From Marisa cornuarietis (lineage: Eukaryota > Mollusca > Gastropoda > Architaenioglossa > Ampullariidae): a DNA stretch of 64,000 nt. Both the position numbers and the translations under genes were made by a program. The stretch spans positions 620,001-684,000 of the forward strand of contig SMMW01000519.1 in the NCBI GenBank assembly GCA_004794655.1. Reading direction: 5' to 3'. The notes beneath the pieces are model-generated. The model was not told the origin of the DNA and did not search any database. It worked only from the letters and a program-made list of their open reading frames with translations. Positions 34,918 through 45,946 of the stretch are shown piece after piece (position 1 is the stretch's first letter; every line of letters starts with the position of its first letter).

Positions 34918-37900
34918 ATGTCTAAAAACTTTGAGTTAGAAGGATTGCTCAGGAGAGAGTTAAATACATCTACACTAAGATCCGTTGGTCGAAGTGGGGG
35001 AGGCTGTATAAGCGATGGTTGCGCATATGAGACAGATTATGGAAAAGTCTTTGTCAAAATCAACAGAAAACCAGAGGTGATATCACCTGCTTCGCTCTCC
35101 AGTATTCTTTTGCTCAGGTGTAACTAAAAAAAGAGAATATTCTTCCCAGTTGTCAGTTTTGGTTTCCATAAAAATTCAATTAAGACATACGTGGGCAAAC
35201 AATGAACAACTTGGATGATTGGCCCATGTATATGGGTTAATAGTCTGTTTGATGCATCGTGTTTGCGGAAACATTAACACTATCTTACAGTGCTTATTGA
35301 ACATGAACACACAATTTTAAAACAATAATAAAACCTCAAAAGAAATTAAATGCTTATCAAACAGCAACAGTAAGAGATGGAGCAAGTAAAAGGGTATGAT
35401 AGCATATCACATTAATTTTAATCAAATGCTCTAATAACACCATGAACAAATTGTATTGCGTCCATTCTTATTCTTCGTGCATATTTTTAGGCACAGTTGA
35501 TGTTTGATGGCGAGTATGCTAGTTTGCAGGCCTTGTCAGCCATGCAGGAAGTGAAAGTTCCAGAGCCAATCAAGGTAAATGTCTGCCACTCATCACTGGA
35601 CTCAAGTCATGTTCAAACCATTAAGCAAAGTACATATCAGAGAAGAAGAGTCATCAGAATGACTGGAATAAAATGCAAGTGATGACAACATTGTCACTTC
35701 TGATATTCACTGTGACAATTCCTTTGTCGTTGACAAGAAGTACAACATATTTATAGTAAATGTATACATACAAATTTTGTGTGTTTATATAGATATATAG
35801 TGTAAATAAAGATAAAAACAGGAACTTTTGTGAAGGTGCAATCTTAAAAAACTATTTTACTACTAAAGTGTTAAAAATGAATAGTCACTCCCATCGACAA
35901 TTTTTGGAGGTAGTCGCCTTTTTTTTTTAAAAAAACAACAACTGAAAGCTGCCTATTGGATCTGTTTGTGTGTTTTACAGTTCATTTCACATCTTTCATG
36001 TATGCACATATCTGTATCAGGTTGTCAAGTTAGAAGGTGGTGGAGCAATCTTTGTTATGGAGAACTTGGAAATCATAGGAAGACTGTCAGGGCAGGCTGG
36101 TGTTCTTGGCCAGCAACTGGCAAGGTTTGACAAACTGACTGTGATGTCAATTTTTTCTTCCTATTTTTCGAGATAATGATTTTGTTCGCACATCAAAATA
36201 AGGAATTTGTCTGAGCCAATATGAATGACATCATTGACATGGGTATGAACTTTGAATTGTGCTGATCAAACTCTCATTTCATTAAGTTGTTTTGACTAAA
36301 CCATTATTTTTAAAAAGCCCAACCTACCACTCAGCTTGCTTTTCCCTTTAAGCTTAATTTTCAGATTTCAATGCAAAGATACCTCTACCACAAAGTTTGC
36401 ATGTGTAAAGGAAAGAACAGATTTAGGAAAGCTCAATTCACAATATGCTTTTTCCTGTTAAAGCACTCATGATGAGCCTTTTTTCCATAGTTGGTCAAAG
36501 TGCACGTAAGGGAAAAATTTTCAGGTGACTCAAAAATATGATTTATTTGTCATGCTCATGTGATTGATACATGTTCATGTGATTGATATTTGCAAATTAA
36601 AAAGCATATTTTTCAAAGTTTATGTTTACTTTTGAGCAGCTGCCCTGTGTGTAAAGCCATAATACAGGACTGGACTCAAATGAAAAAATAGATTATGATC
36701 CTTGAAATTTATATGCATCAAACATCAAGCAAAGTTAGTCACTAAGTTAGTGAAGTTGTTAGAAAACCAGTAACCGGCAGATGGCACTAAATGCACTGAA
36801 TGCTGAATCTGCCGATGACATGCCTTCAGCAATGACAGACGCCACCATTCATAAGGGTCATTTTATTTTGTTACTTCCATCAGTGTCTTTTTGCAGACTC
36901 CATCTTAAAAATGAAGAAATTGCCCAAATGGAATTGAAACAAGAGAAATATGTTCATAAAGGCCAACAAATAAAAGCTGTGCACAACTTTGGCTTTCATG
37001 CTACAACCTGCTGTGGCTATTTACCACAGGACAACACCTGGACATGCACCTGGCAGGTAAGCTTACCAGACCTGGAAAGAACTATGCAACAATCAAATGT
37101 ATTTTCCTTGTACTCATGTTGTATGAGACAACAACATCACAGACAGAAAGCCTGTTCGTTAATGGCTGTTTGTTCAGAAAATTCTCTTATGCAGTTAATT
37201 GTTAATGTTTGAAAATGAATATTTAACATATGACAGATAACTACACCTGTATGGCTGATCTTTTGCAGGAGTTTTTCTCCAGAAAGATTGAACAGCAGAT
37301 CTCCATGATAGAGTCAGAGGTGAGGTGTTTCAGTGCTAGAACAGTAACACCATGCATATTATGGGAAATGTTGTCATTTATCTTCCCCGTCCCTCACATC
37401 ATGTGTTTAACATTTCCTTGATCAACTGGGTCATTTTTGTGGTCAGGTTTGATGATGCACCTCAGATAATCTTCTGTGTCCCCCTTAGAAATTCTTGACA
37501 ACAGTTCTCACCATGGTCATTTTTTGTCATTGTTTTCACATTGCTGCTTTTTGTCTGTACTTGACTGATTTAATTTTCTCTGGATATTTGGTAGACTGTC
37601 ACAGAGTTTGTCCTGTTTATGCAAAACTTACTTCCTCTATGTTTATAATGTTAATGATATTCTCCTGTTTTTCTTTCTTCTTCTCCATTTTTTCTGTTCT
37701 GTTTTCTTTTTAGTATGGTGACAGAGAGGCAAGGGACCATTGGTCACAACTGCTTCCCAGACTGTCACAGTTTTTTGATGGCTTGGGAGAAATCAAACCT
37801 GCATTATTGCATGGAGACCTGTGGAGTGGAAATGTAGCTGAGGACAAGAATGGACCTGGTAAGATTATTAAAATGCTTTCTGTTACTTTTAATTTTAAGA

Positions 37901-39284
37901 AAGTCCTTATTCTTAGACTGTGATTTCCCTTTTCTTAAAATTTTTGAAGATGAACTTTGATGTTTTATTTATAAAATTTTGCCACATTTACATGTTGAAG
38001 GCAGTAGACTTACTTTTTTTGCACGATATATATTTTCCATGTAGAGCTTTCGATTATTTTAGAGCTACATTTCATTTCTATTTGACCATTGCTGCAAACT
38101 ATTATTTTTTCTAGCATTCTCCTTTTACAGTGATCTTTGACCCTGCCAGTTTCTATGGTCATGCGGAGTTTGACCTGTCTATTTCTAGCTTATTTGGGGG
38201 ATTCGGACAGCAGTTTTTCAAGAGTTATTTCAGCTTAATTCCCAAGGCACCAGGTTATCATGAGCGTCTGGAACTCTACAAGGTCTTCCATTACTTAAAC
38301 CACTGGTGAGTGTTAGGATCTAGCAGCAGGCAAGTGTCCAACTTAAGAGGGGTAGACAATAAACAATGCATCAATTAGTGGACAGACTACACAGCAGGTA
38401 CTGGCAGACTGCACAGCAAGTACTGGAAAGACTATGCAACAAACACTCAGCAGACAATGCACGTAGTATACAGCAAGCACTAGACAGACTATACAGCAAG
38501 TACTGGACAGACTATGCAGCAAGATTTGGACAGAAGCATCTTTCTGCAACCTTTTCATGTTTTTGTGTTATCTGGTGGACCTCAGTCTGTGCCAGTACTT
38601 GTGAATGAATGGGAAATGTTTTTAATACTATGTACAATGCATACCTGAAGTGAAAAGTAGGATATAAACTGGCAAAACAAGTAGTGTTGATAGGAAGGCT
38701 TTTCTAAACACATTTTTCTTTATTTTTAACTGTAAAGAGTGGTGTGCACTATTTGCGTTTAATGTGTGTACTTTGTTACTATGGTTAGCAGAAAAGTAAT
38801 GCATAAAGATATGGTAGACATCATGAATATCCATTAATAGTATGAACTTCCATATCATGTAAATCTTTGATTTTTCATTTTTGAGCTTTTTTGTACCTTA
38901 AGTGGGAACTGTTGTGTGTAACCATTATCAGGGAGTACGATGTGTGGACTTCAATATTGAGTGCATTCATTTGTAGTCTTGATTAACATTGTTAGATTAT
39001 ACATTATTACATTATGGAGTTGTTAGACTATATTTTATTACATTATGGAGTTGTTAGACTATATTTTATTACATTATGGAGTTGTTAGACTATATTTTAT
39101 TACATTATGGAGTTGCTCGATTATATGTTGTATCGGTGTTGCGTAGCATTACTTTACATTATATTTTAGAGGTGTTATTTTGGAATTGTGTGTGCTTGTG
39201 TGGTGCAGGAATCATTTTGGAGAAGCTTACCGAGAGTCATCACTTCGAACTTTGAAAGCTGTGGTGAAGTGTGTCAGCATCTAG
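34918..39284 (+). CDS. FN3K: Fructosamine-3-kinase / ketosamine-3-kinase (8 exons, 317 aa)
   Basis: Exons: 34918-35076, 35491-35574, 36021-36124, 36897-37056, 37269-37319, 37714-37858, 38131-38305, 39209-39284. Junctions are GT-AG and sum to 954 nt. The family phosphorylates the sugar C3 of protein-bound fructosamines/ketosamines in the cytosol, which then decompose, reversing glycation. Visible motifs: the P-loop around G27-G29 with Cys30 (GGGCISDG), ATP lysine K47 (VFVKIN), VMENL before the hinge, TCCGYLPQ, the catalytic HGDLWSGN (H219, D221, N226) and DPASFYGH (D238). Length is slightly above the human 309 residues. No earlier in-frame ATG is apparent, so the start is 34918. FN3K and FN3KRP cannot be separated; an unduplicated invertebrate orthologue is likely. 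Confidence 0.95.
39000..39125. repeat. 31-bp tandem repeat (4 copies) in FN3K intron 7
   Basis: CATTATGGAGTTGTTAGACT recurs at 39010, 39041, 39072 and 39103. Confidence 0.9.
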
Positions 39285-39804
39285 TGCAGTTTCAGACCAC
39301 ACTGTTATCACAATTGCCTGAAGGCAACTACTACACCGGTCACAGCTATTTCTGATCAGACATTTTGCTGTTGGTTTTCTTCAGATTTTCCTCTATCCTG
39401 TGGTGTGTCACTACCCATGGATTTTTTTGTGCCCTGGCACAGTCTATCTTGTGGTGTGTCACTACCTGTGGATATTTTTGTCATGACACAATCTGTGTTG
39501 TGTCTCTACCCATGGATGTTTTTTTCATGGCACAAATTGTCCAGTGATGTGTCATTAGCCATGTGGCAAAATTATCTGGATGCTTATTTGAGACACACTG
39601 CATATATTTTATCCAATCTGCTTACATACTTCTGAGTTTAAGAATCTGCAGGTGCTCTTAATGCTAAGGCTTCTGGGGATGTAGAGCAGGAGACAAAATA
39701 GTTATATCAGTTTTTCCCCGACAGGAGAAGTGGGTGGATTCACCACTGTGAAGTATTTTCCATTGCATTACTTCTTCTATCATCCTGTCTTTTGTCTGTC
39801 GTTG

Positions 39805-39955
39805 ATTTCTTCTTCGTTCTGTACCAGATGACATGACTATATGGATTTGAGGTAGCTAGAGGGTGATATCGATATGACATGACTATATGGAGATCACCTT
39901 CTATCTACCTCAAATCCATATAGTCATGTCATCTGGTAATTACTCGAAGAAAGAA
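39805..39955. repeat. long hairpin-forming inverted repeat downstream of FN3K
   Basis: 39823-39855 (ACCAGATGACATGACTATAT and onward) is the exact reverse complement of 39905-39937, 33 of 33 bases. Pairing continues inward with few mismatches to about 39868/39892 and outward to about 39805/39955. The loop holds a third partial copy of ATGACATGACTATATGGA. It could be a fold-back transposon or an RNA hairpin in the FN3K 3' UTR. Confidence 0.85.
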
Positions 39956-40429
39956 ATTTTACCACCAAAAATGGTATTTCTCCTTATCCCATACTATACT
40001 GTGCCATTAAATCTCTCTGTTCTTTATCAGCAGTTGATTTCTCTTTATCCCAGACTATAATATGGCATTAAATCTCCCTTAATCATGTTTCATAAATGCT
40101 GTTCGATGTTGTAATATTGTAATTGGTTTTTTTGAGATGAACATGTATATGTTTGTTACTTTAAGTTTTTCATAAGTAAGTGATTTTAAAATGAGAATTA
40201 TAATATATTTCTGTAGGATTTTTAATATAAAGTGCTACTTCACTTTTTTATGTGGATGATGTTGACTGATATGTTGGCGGATATGTATAACCAGGGATTT
40301 GTGCAATTTGGCGAAACTGCTTGATGACTAGAGGCAGAAAAAAAACCCTGTCTACAGCTTGTTTGACCTGCGGGGGTTTGTCATGAGCATTCTTAATCTC
40401 TTCTTTCTAATGATTTCCCATATGATAAA

Positions 40430-41515
40430 CAATTGCAGATGTAAATGCAAGAATTCACCTCTTCCACCTGTCCTGTTATCTAATGTCAAGTCGATTTGGG
40501 GCAAGACTGATGAGCTTGAGGCGTGGGTACACAACTTTCGACTACACAGGGATGTTTGTTTACTGAACCACGGGTCCATGACAGTGAGTGATGTAGACAT
40601 TACCGGCTTCTGTGGCCCATTTAAATCAGCTAGATCTGCCTCCATTACCGGTAAGGCACGTGGCGGAGGAGTCTGTTTCTCTGTCAACAACAAGTATAGT
40701 AGTACTATGATTCTTCGGGAAAGGATGTGTACTCGCGATTTCGAACTGCCCACGATTTAACTTTCTCTTCTTAGCGGGCCATTAGATTACCCATGATGTA
40801 GCTTTGGATGAATTTATTGCCTAGTGCGATGAGAATTTCTTAGAACTTAATGTGAATAAGTCCAAAGAAATGGTCTTTGATTTCCGTCGGAATTCTCCAC
40901 CGAGTCCCGTAAGTATCATCCACGACAATGAGGTCGACATTGTCCCTCCTTTTAAACACCTGGGCATAGGAGACCTCTCAGGGATCCCAACACTCAAGCT
41001 GTCGTGAAGAAGACTCAGCAGTGGCTCTTCTTTCTCCAGACGCTAAAGTCTTTCTCTGTCTTCCAGAAATTTCTTCTGCTCTTTTATAGATCGCACATAT
41101 TTGTTTATCTGTTTCTACAACAGTTTATCAGTGAAGGACAAGAGCAGCCTACATCGTGTGGTATCCACCTGCTCCAAAGTCATTGTGACAGCCCAGAGTG
41201 CTCTTCAGACTCTATATAATATGCAGACATTTCTGAAAGTGTCTGAAATTCACCCCAATGACAGGTATGTCCTGTCGGGAGAATTTGTCCAACTCCCATC
41301 GAGCCGCCGATTCTTTGTACCTGCATGCAGGACCAGCAGACTGAGGCTGTCCTTTGTTATTTCCAGCCTGCAACTTCTGAATGTTACTGAGTGCGAATGA
41401 GTAGAGTTGTCAGAACCATGAATGTATGTTTGGCGGATATGAATATGTTGTGGTATTTTTGTGCTTTCTTATCGAACTGCCCCGAATTGCCCTCTGGGTT
41501 AAATAAAATGTTATC
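40430..41515 (+). mobile_element. internally deleted Rex1/CR1-like LINE
   Basis: 40460-40750 encodes an endonuclease start (LPPVLLSNVKSIWGKTDELE, then GKARGGGVCFSVNN). At about 40850 it jumps to the RT C-terminal part (NVNKSKEMVFDFRRNSPP, KHLG) and on to the post-RT region (41040-41400, with TSRLRLSF). It ends near TTAAATAAAATG at 41500. The RT core is missing and there are frameshifts. It is the same family as 16830-17310 (minus). Confidence 0.75.
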
Positions 41516-44500
41516 TTACTTAAATCTTGGACGGTGACAGTGTAACCACGCTGCACAGACAACTCTGGTTAACCGTTTTCTTCTGTTTACAGGATTTCTT
41601 GTCCATAATTTATATCTTTATTTTGATTTCATAGACTTGTTGGGTAACGGAGTACGGTGTTACAGTTGTTAATCAGAAAGTACTACACTTTTTCCTGCTC
41701 CACGCTTTATCCCCTTTTGTTTCTTGTCGTCTTAGTTGGTTTCTTCAATTTCTCCCTAACATGATTATGAAGTATTGTAATTACTATTTGTAAATCGCCA
41801 TGAAAACTGCCGCTTTGGTGAAATCGCCATGGGCTTGTTCATAAAGCTGAGATATGGTGCTATGTAAATAAATATTATTATTATGAAAACTGCCTCTTTG
41901 GTGAAGTACATTCTTAGCAAGAACTTTTTATTATATGGTATTGAGAATGAAGTTTAAGAGTTTTCTTTAGTATTATTCTTTAATATAAGTTCATTGCACG
42001 AGCCCGACCTGGAGGTTTTGATTTTTCAAATTCATTTTTATTCTGCCATTATTATAAGATATTAAACATGTTGAATCTACAGGGTTTGGGGCTTCAGAGC
42101 TTTTTGTTTTGACTAATTGCTGTCACCTACAGGTTTACACTTTAAGAGACATTAATCACGTTAGTTGACAGTTTTTCAAAGCGGGATCTTAGTTCTATTG
42201 TTTGTAACTGTTAGTAGTCCTCTGTGTCTCACTGTTCTTATATAACGGACATCATGACGTCTGAACCCTCGTGATTTACTTACAATTTACTTAGATTAAG
42301 ATAACTTGGAAAATATTTTCAACTGATCCTCCGTTCTTCGGCATCTTAAGTCACTATTTCCTACATTTGTGACGAAATGTTAAAAAAATTAAAAAGGAAG
42401 TGTTCTTCCAGACCTGGAGTGAGTTATTAAATATTTAATATGCAGGGGGGGGAGGTGATATGGCTGTATTATTTTCAATGACCGTACCAGGGACGACAGA
42501 TCTGCATGGTATTATTTTTGTAAAGAGTAATGGGCGGACGATTGCCAGGGCTGTCAGTCCCCGAGTTGTCATCACACATCAGCTCACCCCTGGGAAGGCC
42601 AGTCAGGTCATCGACCAAATGTAATTAGAAGTGGGGGATTGTTTTGAGAACTTTCGGCTGACAGAGTATATACATAATGAGAGTTTCAAGTGTTGGGTGG
42701 GGGGGGGGAGAAACTCATTGATAAAGGAGGAGAGAAGAGATGTGCATCAAACAGTAGAAGCGGGGAAGAGAAAGTCTTGACTTCTAGCGCCTCTGAGGAC
42801 ATGACGCAGCCGTGGCCATTGTAATGTACAGGCCCCTGGATTAAAGGGTCGCACACCTGCTGGCTGTTCCTGCCTCTATGGAGTGTGTGGAAGTTTGTTG
42901 CTGAGACACCGAATACCTCACTACTTGGTTACAGTTCAATGATAAATACAAAAGACGAATTTTTCAAAAGCCAAGAAACGTCAGTGATGAAGGGTTACAG
43001 TTCTTAGAGATGAGAATAAACAGGAGAGCAACAACTGCCTGCCTGGGGACAGTGAAGACATTATTTTGTCCAGCAGACCGACTGTGAAGACATATTGTCC
43101 AACAAACTTACCTTTATTGGCACTTTGAATGAGATGACATAAGAAAAGTTAATTATTTTTAACTGATCGTCATAAAACGGTTGAAACAGAGGCTTAGTCG
43201 ACTTTAAATAATTCCACTAATATTGGGAATCTATATATGGATATGTATTTATTTTATAAAAAAAAACTTAACATGTAAGTCACGTGGTCCAGACATGACC
43301 TTGACAATCTTGGTGGACGTCAGCTCTAATCTATTTTTAGTCAGATCTACTGGGGCCGAGGGGAAGCGTTTTGTTTCCGGTTTTAAAGGGGGAGGGGGTC
43401 AGTAAATAAGAAAAAAATGATGTCAAACGATCAAACTATTCGCACCTCTTCTATGGGAAAATGTTACAAGTGGACGCCAAAAGCTCAGCAGATTAAGATT
43501 AAGGAAACAAAGATTAAAGAAAATACAAGGTTTGTATCCTTCACCCTTCGGCCTAATGCATGTGAGATGTCACAGTCCTCACAAACTCACAGACTTGGGT
43601 AAAATTGCTGAAGGCACCATTCGCTCAGCTAGTAGTGGTGAAGCTTACACTTTATAGCGTTTTTGGTCTAGCTTTCATGAAAAAATTACTGACCAAGGCG
43701 GAGCCCCATCTATAGCTGCAGGCCCGGGTACATCATCCCTCCCTGCCCCTCCCTCTCGTCAGGCCTGGTAGTTGGACACATCGCCGTGAAACGTTTGAAA
43801 ATATTGTTCTGAGCTAATTTCCTTCTCAGATACATCACTTTCTTGAACCCCTACACTTCGCACACAAAACAGATGAACCAGTGTTAATAACACTTTCTCT
43901 CCTTAACAGTCCAACACCCGTTAAGACAAGACACAAACTTGGCTCCTTCGTGCACCCAGTCCCTGGTAATTAGTGCGCCTCGAGAGGAGAAAGGGACTAG
44001 TTTTAGGGCCTATAGTTCGTTGACTGGAAAACTTCTTCTGCTCATGCAAGTGCAAGTACCTGATTTATCACGGAACAACTGTTGGCAGGAAAAGAGTGTT
44101 TGGCGCACTTACACTTCATTGTGCCTTAGCGGTGTTACGGGATATTTATCTTTTAATTAAGGTCCCGTCACTCTTCTGCGCTGTGGTCAGGAAATATAAG
44201 TGATCGATCGGTAGGGGGCGCAGCTTGAAAGCAGCATCACACGGACACAAAGTCTTAATCAAGGTTTGAAAGAACGTCTGAACTTTCCTGCCAGTCTCTC
44301 GCTTTGTCCTGGGCAACAAAGTCCGTTGTTCGTGAATGTTGTTCCCTGTCGCGAGATCAACATTCACACGTTGACATGTAAATAGTGTTTATCACATTCA
44401 GCTGATGACGTCAAGTGAGGAGGCCAGTACACCACACAATCTAGTATCGTTATCCACCTCCTGTTATCAGCCGGCCATTATCTTCGTCGTGTTATCACCC

Positions 44501-44600
44501 CGCCATTGTCTACATACCAGCTATGTGGACGTCTTCGTCTCGTGATGGTGTCATCTACTTGGTGCTAGGGATGCAAGCAGCCGTGCTTCGTTCTAACTAG
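41516..44600. other. intergenic, no gene recognised
   Basis: An interspersed-element tail is probable at 41780-41882 (ends TAAATAAATATTATTATTAT). A copy of the dispersed repeat noted at 21905-21975 is at 43690-43768. ORFs are short and random-looking. Confidence 0.5.
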
Positions 44601-44624
44601 AGTGTTGAAACGACTACTTCACCC

Positions 44625-44905
44625 CCTTACCTCCACCAGGCTCACTAGCTGCGCTACCCCTTTACCGCCACCAGGCTCACGGACCGACACAGCGCGCCCC
44701 TGTACCAGACTCACTGACTACGTCATCCCATCACCACCACCAGGCTCACTGACTGCACCACACCGCCACCAGGCTCACTGTTGTACCCTATTACCACCAC
44801 CAGGCTCACTGACTGCACCACACCGCCACAAGGTTCACTGTTGTACCCTATTACTACCACCAGGCTCACTGACGTCGGCACACAGCGCCCTCCACCCCAT
44901 TACCA
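44625..44905. repeat. degenerate repeat with CCACCAGGCTCACTGACTGC core
   Basis: Five to seven irregular copies. The best-preserved part is a 60-bp double unit repeated at 44741-44860. The Pro/Leu/Thr-rich frame it opens is not a gene. Confidence 0.85.
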
Positions 44906-45945
44906 AGCAAGGTTAGTGACTGCGGGTGTATCACGTGTTGTGGACGTCGGACAGAAAATGTCAGTGACGTTTATCTTGGGAAAGGAAATGATGTCATTTA
45001 CTAGGCTTGTGACTGGAAAATGACGCGCTAGTGACGTACATCTCAGTTAAGGGAATGACGTCAAATAGTAGACACGTGACAGGGGGTAGGAGGGGGGATG
45101 AAGGTGGTAACGAGATATGCTAGAGTTATCCCCCTTACACGAGTCTTCACCCTAGCGCACTAAAGAAAACTCACGTGGGTAAATAAACACAAGATAAACT
45201 TTAAGAAGACATTTTCTGACGAGGGTAAACACGCAGATAAGACCGTGTTTCGGTGAGACTAGAACTCTCGAAAAGTGCTTGGGAGGAAGAGGTAACTCAT
45301 TTAATCAGCAACTAAATAAATAGAAATTGAGGATAGGGTGGGTCTGTGGTGGACGATCAAATACTCGCTGAAATAAGAGTCTGAGGTCAAGCGAGGTAAA
45401 CAAGAGCATCGCAATAGGCCGAGTGTTCACAGAAGACTTGCCAGACAAGTTTGGCAGAACTTACGAGATGGACGCAGTCTCGTATACAGCTTTTTGCGTC
45501 GGCGGGAAACGACACTAGAAGTAGAAATAAAATTCCGTGCATATCTGAGGTAAGAACTTTTTAAAATACATTCCTGAGGTAAGAGTTGTTGTAAGGCAAG
45601 AACTGTACATGTCTGAGATGCTTTTTGCTTCAAAGCAGGCGCTCGAACGGAAATGGGATGCGAGACCTGTTTGCATACATGTAAAGGCGTGCGTGCGTGT
45701 GTATTTTCCCGGGTGTGGATACGTACGTGCTGTGTGCCTGTATACGTGTGTAAATAGAGTGAAAGACTTGGCGTATGCCTGTATCCCAAGCTTAAACCCC
45801 CATAATGAGAGATCCATGCAAACGTTTTGTTGAAGTTAAACTTGAAAGCTAGACCCTAATGTCACGAGACTGGATGACACACATAATCAGCTGTTGTGTT
45901 GTCTGATGTCTGTTTTATGGTCCTAACAGTATGATTTGTCCTCAG
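44906..45945. other. upstream region of the sulfotransferase gene
   Basis: Short ORFs on both strands without recognisable features. TGACGTCA is at 45056-45063. A CCTCAG 3' splice site just before the sulfotransferase ATG suggests a 5' UTR exon somewhere here. Confidence 0.4.
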
Positions 45946-45946
45946 T

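Noticed and set aside
36781..37212. 143-codon plus ORF
   Set aside because: Contains FN3K exon 4 (36897-37056) extended by intron on both sides; only the exon is real.
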